From contig CAYSAU010000001.1 of assembly GCA_964429135.1 (NCBI GenBank), positions 124,001-188,000 on the forward strand: 64,000 bases of DNA. The letters run 5' to 3'. Made by a program: the position numbers and the translations under genes. Position 1 is the first letter of the stretch, and each line of letters opens with the position of its first letter. This DNA comes from CAZSDU01 sp964429135 (GTDB taxonomy: Bacteria > Bacteroidota > Bacteroidia > Bacteroidales > FEN-979). The notes beneath the pieces were generated by a model. That model was not told where the DNA came from, ran no database searches, and saw only the letters and a program-made list of their open reading frames with translations. Positions 15,765 to 24,621 of the stretch are shown piece by piece.

Positions 15765-18187
15765 AAACTCGCGATCAGTTTCAGATTGAACATGCGGGGA
15801 GTGAGATAGTTGGGGATGGCGTATTCCCTGCCGGAAATATCTTTGATCCAAAGATAAGATACGGTATTACTGATTTGCAGGAGATTGAAAACTTCCAGCG
15901 ACACCCACATCTGATTGAAAAAACGGAGAGGGTTTCTGGCAGAGAATTTTGTTCTTTCCCCAATGAGCTGTTTGGAGAGCCCGATATCAACGCGACGGTA
16001 AGCCGGGATGCGGAGGGTTTGGTCTTTTCTTGGAGCATTGGGGGGGCCGAAAGGTAATCCGGTACCATAGATCAAGGTCAAGTTTACTTTCCAGCTTGGA
16101 AATTTCGGGATATAATCCTGGAAAAAGATAGCCAGGTTGATAAGCTGATCGGTAGGGCGGGGGATCCAGGATCCCTGAAAGTATTCTTCCGTTTTCATAA
16201 TAGACAGGCTGGCCCATGATTCCGCCCCTTTCACAAACTCGCCGTTGATACGAAAATCAATACCCGTGGCATAACCATGGGCATCATTGGTTCCGTAATA
16301 ACGGATTTGCATATTATCTACCTCATAAGGAATAAGGTTGTAGATATATTTATAATAAACCTCTGCCACAAATTTGAATGGTCGTCCCCAGGCTTTGAAA
16401 TAAAGGTCGCTGCCTGCCACAATATTAATGGCAGTCTGGGCTTTCAGCTTGTTTACCAGATTACCGCTGATATCTGTCATTTCGCGGAAAGTAGGGGGTT
16501 GGGAATAGTAACCTGCTGACAGCCTGAAAACCGTTTCTTTTTTCCAATGGGGCTTGAACGATATACTCGCCCTTGGATTCAGGCAAAGTTGGTTGTTATA
16601 ATCATAATAAATACCCCTAAGCCCCGCCGTCACAGAAATATCACTGAATGTGTTTTTAAACGTCCAGGTGTTCTGAAAAAAGGCAGCGACCCGGTTGGTG
16701 TTCAGGGTGTAATTCACTTTTACAACATTGGTCAGCAGTAAGGGGTCATGGGGAGGGTTGACAACCCCCAGGGAATCGCCAGGGCGGGGCAGGGAATACC
16801 CGGCAGAATCCTGAAGTTCCCATTCATTCATGATGTTTTTAAAGAAATCATGTTCATATTTCATACCCCAGATCAGCATACTCTTTTTCTTTTCCCAAGA
16901 CCCCCGATGTTCCACGCTGAATACGGTTCCTTCCAGGAAATTCCGTGCATGTTCAAGATATGCACCCACTCCTAAGATTTCGGTAACCTGACCGGATGAT
17001 TCTGAACCCTGGAATGATTCCAGCTTTCCTAACCAGTATTCACCTGATATATCATAGGTCTCAGCCTCGCGGGTCTGATAAACAGAAGAAATAAGTTTCA
17101 AACGAAGATACTGGTTGGGTTTATAGCTTAAGGTGGCGGCGGCAAGCCAGTTTTCGTAACGGTCCACTTCCTGCCCGTCGAAATAGATCTTTATTTTATA
17201 CGCTTCATCCAGGGTGCCGAAACTGGTTTCTCGCGTTTCAGGAATCAGCTTGTAGGAATTATTGGAATAAGTGCCGAGAATGGAAAGCTCCCATTTTTTT
17301 GATATATCATAGTTCAACATCCCCTGGACATCAAAAAATCTTGGTTTATAATTCCCTTTTGTGTCAAGTCCTTTGAGAAAATAGGAGTTGGTCTTGTACC
17401 TGACCCCAAACAAGTATGAGAATTTTTTCCCGATCAATCCTTCCAAATGGGCATTGGCGCCGAGCAGGCTGATGTCAAAAGATCCGGCGAAAGACATGGG
17501 TTTTTTGTAACGGATGTCGAGCACAGACGACATTTTATCCCCGTACCTGGCATCGAACCCTCCGGCCGAAAAAGATATCCCTGAAACCAGGTCGGGATTG
17601 AGAAAGCTCTGTCCTTCCTGCTGGCCTGAACGAACCAGAAAAGGACGGTTCATTTCTATGTCGTTTACAAATACAAGGTTTTCGTCAAAGTTCCCCCCCC
17701 TGACGGAATATTGTGAGCTGAGTTCATTTCGGGAAGAAACCCCAGGCATGGTTTTAATCAGGTCCTCGACACTGGCATTGACACTGGGAATGAAAGTTAC
17801 GGTTTTCGGATCGATACGGCTGAAGGTATTGGTGCGTAACTGCTGATCTTTGACTTCAATGGAAGAAAGTTCCCTGGCAATTTGTCTTAGAACAAGCCTG
17901 ATTTCTTTATGTTCGGCTGGTTTCAGGAATAACTGAACAGAATCTGTTTCAAAACCAATAAATGAATACTGGAGTGTGATTTTTTGATTAGCAGGGACAT
18001 CGAGTTCAAAATAACCATGCTTGTCTGTTGTGGTGCCCAAAGGAGTGTTTTTTACGGCAAGATTGACATACTCTATGGCTTCGTTTTCGTCATTACTGAC
18101 GGAACCTGAAAGTTTTGCAGTCTGGGCATTGACTTCAATAGTCAGAAGCAGGCAGAAAAAGAGTCCGGTGATAATTTTTTCCTTCAA
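15761..18187 (-). CDS. TonB-dependent receptor with carboxypeptidase-regulatory-like domain
   Basis: About 808 residues from a TTG at 18187. The annotated-style ATG at 18262 would overlap the upstream gene by 71 bp and place a basic stretch before the signal peptide. From the TTG the protein starts with a normal signal peptide (ITGLFFCLLLTIEVNAQ). A CarboxypepD_reg domain (about 25-105) is followed by a plug (LIKTMPGVSSRNELSSQYSV, then VRGGNFDENLVFVNDIEM) and a long barrel ending MFNLKLIASF with the terminal phenylalanine used for barrel assembly. RGGNFDEN-type plugs recur in Bacteroidetes receptors of unknown ligand. It follows the small CarboxypepD protein by 4 bp. Confidence 0.87.
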   Translation of the reverse strand: MKEKIITGLFFCLLLTIEVNAQTAKLSGSVSNDENEAIEYVNLAVKNTPLGTTTDKHGYFELDVPANQKITLQYSFIGFETDSVQLFLKPAEHKEIRLVLRQIARELSSIEVKDQQLRTNTFSRIDPKTVTFIPSVNASVEDLIKTMPGVSSRNELSSQYSVRGGNFDENLVFVNDIEMNRPFLVRSGQQEGQSFLNPDLVSGISFSAGGFDARYGDKMSSVLDIRYKKPMSFAGSFDISLLGANAHLEGLIGKKFSYLFGVRYKTNSYFLKGLDTKGNYKPRFFDVQGMLNYDISKKWELSILGTYSNNSYKLIPETRETSFGTLDEAYKIKIYFDGQEVDRYENWLAAATLSYKPNQYLRLKLISSVYQTREAETYDISGEYWLGKLESFQGSESSGQVTEILGVGAYLEHARNFLEGTVFSVEHRGSWEKKKSMLIWGMKYEHDFFKNIMNEWELQDSAGYSLPRPGDSLGVVNPPHDPLLLTNVVKVNYTLNTNRVAAFFQNTWTFKNTFSDISVTAGLRGIYYDYNNQLCLNPRASISFKPHWKKETVFRLSAGYYSQPPTFREMTDISGNLVNKLKAQTAINIVAGSDLYFKAWGRPFKFVAEVYYKYIYNLIPYEVDNMQIRYYGTNDAHGYATGIDFRINGEFVKGAESWASLSIMKTEEYFQGSWIPRPTDQLINLAIFFQDYIPKFPSWKVNLTLIYGTGLPFGPPNAPRKDQTLRIPAYRRVDIGLSKQLIGERTKFSARNPLRFFNQMWVSLEVFNLLQISNTVSYLWIKDISGREYAIPNYLTPRMFNLKLIASF

Positions 18188-18191
18188 TTTT

Positions 18192-18851
18192 TTACTTGAG
18201 CCTTTCTTCCTGGGATTTGAATTTCCCTTCTTTCCAGGCTTTAATAAATTGAACCCATGCAAAGGGGTTAAAGATGTTGAATGGTTGTTGCTGACCGAAG
18301 TAATATAATTTACTGGTCTGGTTCTGAATAAAGTTGTTATAATTCATCTGGGCATCCATGGGATAGTTCTCAGCCCTGACCCGGATATCATAAGCAGCGA
18401 GGTTTTTCCTGGCGATTTCAATTTCGTCATCCGGTATTTTAGTGTCTACGAAGGCACGCTTGAAATCATCCAGGGTAGGCCAGGGGAAGATAAATGCGGC
18501 CGGCAGGGTTAAGGTGTCGGCAGTCATCAGTTGGATAAGGGAATAGCGGTTTTTGGTTATGGTATCCGGTATAATAAAGGAAACGGATTTATATCCCAGG
18601 GCTTTAAAAAGCACGGTATCATTTTTATGGGCAACAAATGAAAAATACCCATTGGCATCGCTGGTCGATCCTTTATGTGATCGGGTTACCAGGACTTTGG
18701 TAAAAGGAACGGGATTCAGGCTATCAGCCGTAATGGTAACCCCGGAAAACTGAATCAGGTCTGCATCCTGCTCTGAGCGCTGGGCATGTAAGTGATGGTT
18801 CCAAAAACATAATCCGGCAAGCAGTATCAAACAAAACCAGAGTTTACTCAT
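18192..18851 (-). CDS. Secreted carboxypeptidase-regulatory-like domain protein
   Basis: 219 residues. A signal peptide ends ...HHLHAQ. It is followed by a CarboxypepD_reg-like sandwich (about 35-115: SGVTITADSLNPVPFTKVLV, then STSDANGYFSFVAH). A helical C-terminal part contains DDFKRAFVDTKIPDDEIE and ends in basic and charged residues. Such proteins are frequently encoded directly before TonB receptors in Bacteroidetes. The 4 bp spacing to the receptor suggests one transcript and a joint role at the outer membrane. No enzymatic motif is visible. Confidence 0.75.
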   Translation of the reverse strand: MSKLWFCLILLAGLCFWNHHLHAQRSEQDADLIQFSGVTITADSLNPVPFTKVLVTRSHKGSTSDANGYFSFVAHKNDTVLFKALGYKSVSFIIPDTITKNRYSLIQLMTADTLTLPAAFIFPWPTLDDFKRAFVDTKIPDDEIEIARKNLAAYDIRVRAENYPMDAQMNYNNFIQNQTSKLYYFGQQQPFNIFNPFAWVQFIKAWKEGKFKSQEERLK

Positions 18852-18919
18852 TCAGGGTGGTCAAAAGGGTGGTGATAGACTAACGTTACTTCATGGATTT
18901 TATTTCCCGGGTTATGAGC

Positions 18920-18954
18920 AAAAAAAATGCTGTCACCCGTATGAGTAACAGCAT
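18920..18954 (-). terminator. Rho-independent terminator after rpmB
   Basis: On the minus strand the arms ATGCTGT and ACAGCAT (with a partly paired inner part) are followed by a run of T. It ends the rpmB transcript 20 bp after its stop. Confidence 0.75.
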
Positions 18955-18972
18955 CCTGTCTGAATAAACCGT

Positions 18973-19212
18973 TTATTTTTTTAAAAAACCTTTTTCTCTT
19001 GCTTCCTGGATGCAGGGATAAATGCCTTTTTTATTGATGGTCTTCAGGGCAGCAGCAGAAACTTTCAACGTAATTTCACGATTTTCTTCAGCAATGAAGA
19101 ATTTCTTATTTTGCAAATTAGGGTTGAATTTACGTTTCGTTTTGTGATTGGAATGAGAGACTTTATTCCCGCCCATGGCTTTCTTACCTGTTATTTCACA
19201 AATCCTTGACAT
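18973..19212 (-). CDS. rpmB: 50S ribosomal protein L28
   Basis: 79 residues, normal length. MSRICEITGKKAMGGNKVSH and the RKFNPNLQNK segment are diagnostic of bacterial L28, a structural protein of the large ribosomal subunit. In many Bacteroidetes rpmB is followed by rpmG (L33) and a small DUF4295 gene. Here a terminator follows immediately, so the group is split. Its own -7 box lies at 19250-19257. Confidence 0.95.
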   Translation of the reverse strand: MSRICEITGKKAMGGNKVSHSNHKTKRKFNPNLQNKKFFIAEENREITLKVSAAALKTINKKGIYPCIQEAREKGFLKK

Positions 19213-19249
19213 GGTTTTTCAGATTAAAATGCTGTTTCAAAATGGAGTG

Positions 19250-19257
19250 CAAAGATA
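19250..19257 (-). promoter_or_regulatory. -7 box of rpmB
   Basis: TATCTTTG on the minus strand, 38 bp before the ATG at 19212. Confidence 0.6.
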
Positions 19258-19333
19258 GACCAATTATTTTAAAGTACCAAGGAGGGATGAAAAAAAATCA
19301 ATTTTCAATCTATAATTCTCGATTTACGATGTA

Positions 19334-20569
19334 TTATGTTATTTTTTTTCTCAGCATATTTAATGCCTGTAACGCAGTCCGGCGGATATTCCTTTCCCTG
19401 TTGTCGCCAAAGAGAAATTGCCGGGCAAACACTTCTTCAGGGGTAGCTATTCCTATCCAGGTTGTCCCGACGGGTTTGTCTTTGCTGCCTCCTTCCGGGC
19501 CGGCGATGCCGGATGTTGCAACGACATAGTCGGCATTGAAACGAACCTTTGCACCCAGGGCCATTTCAATGACCACTTCCTCACTCACCGCACCGTATTT
19601 TTCTAAACTTTCAGGTAAAACTCCTAACAATTTTTTCTTCACTTCATTGGAATAAGCAACCAATGACCCCCTGAAGTATCCTGAACTTCCCGGTACAGAA
19701 GTAATCAGATGAGCAATGTATCCACCCGTGCAACTTTCGGCAGTGGCTAGGCTGACAGCTTTTTCGGAGAGAAGGTGTCCGGTTACTTCTTCCAGCGTAT
19801 CCCGGTCAAAACCAAAAATATATTCAGGGATCAGGGTCTGGAGCTTTTTAACTTCCTCTTCCACGATTTCACGGATTTCCTTTTCATTGGATCCTATGCC
19901 GCTCAGCCTGAGCCTTACAATGCCCGGTTGCGGGAGGTAGGCCAGCCTGACGGAGGCCGGAAGCTTGCTTTCCCATGCTTCAATTGCTGCGGCCAAAAAG
20001 GATTCTCCAATACCTTGTGTAAGGATGGTCTTATGGTAAATGGCTTCAGCCTGGAATTTTTGCTTCAGGCGAGGGATGATTTCGCCGGTCATCATGGCTT
20101 TCATTTCAAACGGAACTCCTGGCATAGAGACGAACACCTTTGTATTTTTCTCAAACCACATTCCCCTCGCTGTTCCCAGTTCATTAGGGATCCCGATACA
20201 ACCTTCAGGTAATTCTGCCTGCTGACGGTTAAGTTCCGTCAATGGATATCCCCTACGGGTAAAAAGTGATTCAATGTCATGAAATGCGTCCTCATTAAAT
20301 ACCAGTTTGGTATTAAAAAATTCACAGAGCGTTTGTTTTGTGATATCATCCCGGGTAGGGCCGATTCCTCCTGAAATAAGAATGATTTCTGCACTTTTCT
20401 CTGCATCTTTAAGGGCATGGATGATTTCCTCCCGCTCATCTCCGATAACATTTATACCCTTCACCTTAAAACCGGAAAGGTTGAGTTGCTCGGCCATCCA
20501 GGAAGCATTTGTGTTAACGATTTGTCCGATCAGCAATTCATCGCCGATGTTGATAATTACAGTATTCAT
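19334..20569 (-). CDS. cinA: Competence/damage-inducible protein A (CinA), probable NMN amidohydrolase
   Basis: 411 residues, the full two-domain form. The N-terminal domain (about 1-170) is MoaB/MogA-like (INIGDELLIGQIVNTNASW, then SGGIGPTRDDITKQTL). The C-terminal CinA domain (about 250-411) has LATAESCTGGYIAHLITSVP and ATSGIAGPEGGSKDKPVGT, the region with nicotinamide-mononucleotide deamidase activity in characterised members. It recycles NMN to NaMN in NAD metabolism. The ATG at 20569 is only 5 bp from the -7 box, so the transcript may be nearly leaderless. Confidence 0.93.
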   Translation of the reverse strand: MNTVIINIGDELLIGQIVNTNASWMAEQLNLSGFKVKGINVIGDEREEIIHALKDAEKSAEIILISGGIGPTRDDITKQTLCEFFNTKLVFNEDAFHDIESLFTRRGYPLTELNRQQAELPEGCIGIPNELGTARGMWFEKNTKVFVSMPGVPFEMKAMMTGEIIPRLKQKFQAEAIYHKTILTQGIGESFLAAAIEAWESKLPASVRLAYLPQPGIVRLRLSGIGSNEKEIREIVEEEVKKLQTLIPEYIFGFDRDTLEEVTGHLLSEKAVSLATAESCTGGYIAHLITSVPGSSGYFRGSLVAYSNEVKKKLLGVLPESLEKYGAVSEEVVIEMALGAKVRFNADYVVATSGIAGPEGGSKDKPVGTTWIGIATPEEVFARQFLFGDNRERNIRRTALQALNMLRKKIT

Positions 20570-20573
20570 GGTG

Positions 20574-20581
20574 CAAAGATA
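20574..20581 (-). promoter_or_regulatory. -7 box of cinA, almost on the start codon
   Basis: TATCTTTG on the minus strand ends 5 bp before the cinA ATG. The expected transcription start falls at or next to the start codon. Confidence 0.5.
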
Positions 20582-20626
20582 TAAAACAGATCGGGCTCCT
20601 GCGCCTGTTTCCTTTGCATTTTTAAC

Positions 20627-20634
20627 TATCTTTG
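20627..20634 (+). promoter_or_regulatory. -7 box of the nucleoside phosphorylase gene
   Basis: TATCTTTG, 15 bp before the ATG at 20649. It also shows that the open frame upstream to 20307 is not used. Confidence 0.6.
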
Positions 20635-20648
20635 TAAAAACGTTTGCT

Positions 20649-21524
20649 ATGTCTATACTTTCTGAACCGGATTTAATCGTTAATGCCGATGGAAGTGTTT
20701 ATCATCTTTGTCTCCGCCCTGATCAACTTGCAGATACCGTAATTGTGGCCGGGGATCCCGATCGCATCTCGGAGATTTCCGATCATTTTGATAGGGTGGA
20801 ATGTCGTATCCATAACCGGGAGTTCAATTCGCATACCGGCACTTATAAGGGAAAAAGAATTACCGCTTTATCTACAGGGATAGGAACCGACAATATCGAT
20901 ATTGTTATGCATGAACTGGATGCCCTGATAAATTTCAACCTGAAAACCCGTACGCAAAATGAAAAACGGAGATCGCTTGACATTATTCGCATCGGTACTT
21001 CAGGTTCCATACAGCCTGATGTTCCGGTAAATAGTTTCGGGCTTTCCACCCATGCGCTGGGATTGGATAACCTGATGTATTTCTATAAAAATACGCCTTC
21101 CGTGATCGATAAGGAGTTGACGGAAGCCTTCTCGGATCAGGTCAACTGGCATACAGGTTTGTCCAAGCCATACATCGTAAAAGGATCGGAACGGCTGGTC
21201 GATTTATTTACCCCGTTTTCTGTCAGGGGAATTACCGCTACAGCCCCGGGATTCTATGGTCCACAGGGACGATTCCTGAGACTTGATCTGACCGATTCCG
21301 AGATGATTAAAAAATTGCAGGGTTTTTCATACAAAGGTCATCGGGTGGTGAATTTTGAGATGGAAACCTCGGCCTTATACGGATTAGGCGCACTGATGGG
21401 GCATCACATGGTGACGGTCTGTGCATTGATCGCCAACCGTGCAACAGGTCATTACAATGCTGAACATAAAACGGTGATCCGGCAGCTCATTGAACTTGTA
21501 TTGAATCAAATTTCTGCCAAATAA
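20649..21524 (+). CDS. Nucleoside phosphorylase (uridine phosphorylase-like)
   Basis: 291 residues. PNP/UDP-family marks are VIVAGDPDRISEI (phosphate site, glycine and arginine), IRIGTSGSIQPDVPVNSFG, and NFEMETSALYGLGALMGH, whose E-M-E segment contacts the ribose. The family cleaves nucleosides with phosphate to base and ribose-1-phosphate. Bacteroidetes members of this subgroup are annotated as uridine phosphorylase-like; base preference cannot be read here. The ATG at 20649 is chosen because the promoter box lies just upstream. The stop overlaps the next start by one base (TAATG). Confidence 0.87.
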   Translation: MSILSEPDLIVNADGSVYHLCLRPDQLADTVIVAGDPDRISEISDHFDRVECRIHNREFNSHTGTYKGKRITALSTGIGTDNIDIVMHELDALINFNLKTRTQNEKRRSLDIIRIGTSGSIQPDVPVNSFGLSTHALGLDNLMYFYKNTPSVIDKELTEAFSDQVNWHTGLSKPYIVKGSERLVDLFTPFSVRGITATAPGFYGPQGRFLRLDLTDSEMIKKLQGFSYKGHRVVNFEMETSALYGLGALMGHHMVTVCALIANRATGHYNAEHKTVIRQLIELVLNQISAK

Positions 21525-22399
21525 TGACTGATTTCGAGGAGAATACTAAGCTTAAGGCATTAATCAGCCTGCTTGATGAACCGGATGAAAAGAGCTTTGC
21601 CCTGGTCAGGAAAAAAATTTTATCCTATGAAAATGAAGCAATACCCCTCCTCGATAATCTCCTGGAAAATACTTTTGATTCATTGATGCAGGAAAGGATC
21701 AGGGAGATCATAGATAAACTGCAGATAGATAAACTTGCCCATGATTTCTCAGCCTGGGTAAATTTTTCCTCCTCTGATCTGCTTGCAGGTTTCCTGCTGA
21801 TTTCAACCTATGGAAATCATAAACTGGATCGGGAAAAGATAATCCGTCAGGTGGAGCAGATTAGAATGGATGTCTGGCTTGAATTACACGATAATCTTAC
21901 CGCCCTTGAAAACATCAAGGTGCTGAATCATATTTTTTATGAGGTTCATCATTTCAGCGGTACCCTGTCAGGTGGCCGGGATCCGAAATATTACTTTCTT
22001 GATCATCTGCTTGAAACCCGGAAAGGAAATCCGCTATCCCTTGGAATTCTTTATATGCTGGTTGCGCAACAACTTAACATGCCGGTTTTCGGGGTTGACC
22101 TTACCCAGCATTTTATTCTGTCCTATCTTCAGGAGACTGGAATCACCAAACCTGGGGCGGAGGATGTGTTGTTTTATATCAATCCCTTTAACCAGGGTTC
22201 TGTTTTTACCAGAAGGGAGATAGAACTTTTTATCCGGCAGTTAAAAATCAAGCCTGAAACGATTTACTTTTCGCCTTGTAGCAATATCGCCGTGATTGAA
22301 AAAATGTTACTCCACCTGATTTCAGCGTATCATCATTCAGGTGAAACAGATAAGACTACCGACCTGGAAATGTTGTTAAAAATTCTTGATCAGGAATAA
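21524..22399 (+). CDS. Transglutaminase-like / SirB1 family protein
   Basis: 291 residues, no signal peptide. The N-terminal ~70 residues are helical and charged. The SirB1-type core follows: NHIFYEVHHFSGT, then RKGNPLSLGILYMLVAQQLNMPVFGVDLTQHFIL, which corresponds to the 'R.G.P.SL...Y..va..L......GV..P.HF' pattern. The catalytic cysteine of true transglutaminase-like proteases is not seen in that segment, so it is probably a non-peptidase member. Function unknown; some relatives carry TPR repeats. It is translationally coupled to the upstream phosphorylase and followed by a secreted nuclease/lipase-like gene after one base. Confidence 0.75.
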   Translation: MTDFEENTKLKALISLLDEPDEKSFALVRKKILSYENEAIPLLDNLLENTFDSLMQERIREIIDKLQIDKLAHDFSAWVNFSSSDLLAGFLLISTYGNHKLDREKIIRQVEQIRMDVWLELHDNLTALENIKVLNHIFYEVHHFSGTLSGGRDPKYYFLDHLLETRKGNPLSLGILYMLVAQQLNMPVFGVDLTQHFILSYLQETGITKPGAEDVLFYINPFNQGSVFTRREIELFIRQLKIKPETIYFSPCSNIAVIEKMLLHLISAYHHSGETDKTTDLEMLLKILDQE

Positions 22400-22400
22400 T

Positions 22401-23513
22401 ATGAAAAAAGTTTTGTTTTATCCAACTGCGATTCTGACGTGTCTTATCCTGTCGTCCTGGGGTTATAAAGGGCATTATAGGATCAATCAGAACATGTCGG
22501 CTTCCCTGCCTGCCGGAATGTCTTTCCTGAAACCTGATTGGACACTTAACGTGACCTTTCACTGTTCCGATGCCGATAACCGTAAGGATACTGATCCGGA
22601 CGAATCCCCTAGGCATTATCTTGATATCGACAATTATACCGATTTCAACCAAAACGGATATATTTCCCACTATTTTGATACGGTGGTTCAGCAACATGGG
22701 CTGGCCTGGGTGATCGATCAGGGAATTCTTCCCTGGGCAACACTGACCACTTACGACTCTTTAAAAGCCGCCTTTCAGCGTGGGGATTGGAATAAGTCTG
22801 CTTTATTCGCTGCTGATCTCGGCCATTATATTGGTGACGGACATATGCCGCTTCACATTACCCGGAATTATAATGGTCAGTATTCAGGTCAGACAGGCGT
22901 TCATTCTCGATATGAATCCAAAATGATCAGCCGCTATGAAAGCCAGCTCGTTTATATTGCTGACCCCGCGGAGCCGATCAACTATGTCAGGGGATTTATT
23001 TTTTCTTACCTGTACAATAATTATTTTTATGTCGACAGTGTATTGCTGGCCGACAAATATTCATATAATATCAACAGTAGCTACACTTCAACGGCCTACC
23101 TTGATACCCTTTGGGGGAAAACGGGGAAGTTCACCATAAACTTATTTTCCAGGGCTTCTTCAGCCCTGGCTTCACTGATCTATACTGCGTGGGTGGAAGC
23201 CGGAAGCCCGGTGTTCTTTCCCAATGCAGTTGAAGAATGGCCGGATGACAATCAGACAGGTATTGACCAGGTCTATCCCAACCCGTTTTCTGAATCCACG
23301 ACCATATTTCTGAAAAGTCACTTGAACAATGTTTTTGTAACACTTGAAATATACGATTCAAGAGGTGTTTTAACAGATACACTCTGGAATGAAGTTCTTC
23401 CAGCAGGCCTGACAAGGATTACCTGGAAGCCATCCAAGGTGAATCCGGGCATCTATTTTTCTGTGCTTAAGGCAGCCGGAAGGGTAACTACAAAGAAGCT
23501 GATTTTCTTATAA
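22401..23513 (+). CDS. Secreted S1/P1-nuclease or zinc-phospholipase C-like protein with T9SS tail
   Basis: 370 residues from the ATG at 22401. After the signal peptide the mature chain begins near WGYKGHYRIN, where the family uses an N-terminal tryptophan as a zinc ligand. The core motif DLGHYIGDGHMPLHIT supplies the His/Asp zinc ligands shared by S1/P1 nucleases and zinc-dependent phospholipase C; upstream HYLDIDNYTDF fits too. The C-terminal ~85 residues are a T9SS type A tail (VYPNPFSESTTIFL, SRGVLTDTLW, NPGIYFSVL). Whether it cuts nucleic acid or phospholipid cannot be decided. Its last 26 bp overlap the convergent aminotransferase gene. Confidence 0.8.
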   Translation: MKKVLFYPTAILTCLILSSWGYKGHYRINQNMSASLPAGMSFLKPDWTLNVTFHCSDADNRKDTDPDESPRHYLDIDNYTDFNQNGYISHYFDTVVQQHGLAWVIDQGILPWATLTTYDSLKAAFQRGDWNKSALFAADLGHYIGDGHMPLHITRNYNGQYSGQTGVHSRYESKMISRYESQLVYIADPAEPINYVRGFIFSYLYNNYFYVDSVLLADKYSYNINSSYTSTAYLDTLWGKTGKFTINLFSRASSALASLIYTAWVEAGSPVFFPNAVEEWPDDNQTGIDQVYPNPFSESTTIFLKSHLNNVFVTLEIYDSRGVLTDTLWNEVLPAGLTRITWKPSKVNPGIYFSVLKAAGRVTTKKLIFL

Positions 23514-24621
23514 TTTCTGCAATCAGTTCCTGGTCGGCATCCGACAGGCTGCTGCCGGAGGGCAGACATAAACCGGTTTTAAACAATTCCTCAGAGGTCC
23601 CGTTTACGTATGCGGGAAAATGTTTAAACACGGGTTGCAGATGCATGGGTTTCCAAAGTGGCCGGGAATCGATATTTTCCATTTGAAGCTTGACCCTCAG
23701 GGTTTCCCGGTCGAAACCCTGAGCATCACTGTGGATCAGGATACAACTCAACCAATAATTGGAGAAATAAAGGGAATCAGGTTCGGTTTGAAAACGGATC
23801 TCGGGTATATTTTTTAACAGTTGTCGATAACGCTCATTAATATTCCTTCTTACGGCTATACGTTCTCGGAGTACTTCCAGTTGTCCGCGTCCGATGGCTG
23901 CCAGAATATTACTCATCCTATAGTTATAACCGATATGGCTGTGTTCATAATGAGGAAATTCATCCCTTGCCTGGGTTGCCAGGAAACGTGCACTGCCTAT
24001 TTTCTCAGAATCATTCGAGACCAAAGCCCCTCCGCCTGAAGTGGTGATGATTTTATTCCCGTTGAAAGACAGTATGCCCATGGCCCCGAAAGTGCCACAA
24101 AACCTATCCTTAAAACGGCTTCCCAGGGCCTCCGCTGCATCTTCAATAACCGGAATTTCATACTTATCAGCGATTTCAATGATTTTATCCAGTTTCGCAG
24201 GCATGCCATAAAGGTCAACGATAATGATGGCCGCTGGCTTCTTTCCTCTTTTTAACCTGTCGGATATCGCTTCTTCCAGAAGAACCGGGTCCATATTCCA
24301 TGAATGTGGTTCACTGTCGACCAGGATGGGGACAGCCCCCAGGTAAACGATGGGATTGACTGTGGCTGAGAAAGTGAAGCTGGAAGCGATCACTTCATCT
24401 CCCGGCTTAACCCCGAGCATGATCAATGCAAGATGTATGGCTGCTGTGCCTGAAGAAAGGGCAGCCACATGGGGGATATCAAGAAAGGCTGATAATTCAT
24501 GCTCGAACTGATCCACCATAGGTCCAAGAGGGGCTACCCAATTGGAGGCAAAGGCTTCATTGACATATTGTTGCTCTTTTCCACTCATATGAGGGGGAGA
24601 TAGCCAGATCTTAGTACGCAT
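23488..24621 (-). CDS. DegT/DnrJ/EryC1/StrS family sugar aminotransferase
   Basis: 377 residues. It has the full PLP fold of sugar aminotransferases: WLSPPHMSGKEQQYVNEAF at the start, ALSSGTAAIHLALIMLGVKPGDEVI, EDAAEALGSR, and the PLP lysine in SFNGNKIITTSGGG near residue 181. Enzymes of this family transfer an amino group to UDP- or dTDP-4-keto sugars. Directly upstream is a PglC-like phosphosugar transferase, so the PglE-type role (making UDP-4-amino-4,6-dideoxy-GlcNAc, the bacillosamine precursor) is a reasonable inference. The start overlaps the sugar transferase by 11 bp. Confidence 0.87.
   Translation of the reverse strand: MRTKIWLSPPHMSGKEQQYVNEAFASNWVAPLGPMVDQFEHELSAFLDIPHVAALSSGTAAIHLALIMLGVKPGDEVIASSFTFSATVNPIVYLGAVPILVDSEPHSWNMDPVLLEEAISDRLKRGKKPAAIIIVDLYGMPAKLDKIIEIADKYEIPVIEDAAEALGSRFKDRFCGTFGAMGILSFNGNKIITTSGGGALVSNDSEKIGSARFLATQARDEFPHYEHSHIGYNYRMSNILAAIGRGQLEVLRERIAVRRNINERYRQLLKNIPEIRFQTEPDSLYFSNYWLSCILIHSDAQGFDRETLRVKLQMENIDSRPLWKPMHLQPVFKHFPAYVNGTSEELFKTGLCLPSGSSLSDADQELIAEIIRKSASL

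Noticed and set aside
20307..20648. N-terminal extension of the nucleoside phosphorylase frame
   Set aside because: It runs antisense through cinA and precedes the -7 box at 20627. The conserved protein starts at 20649.
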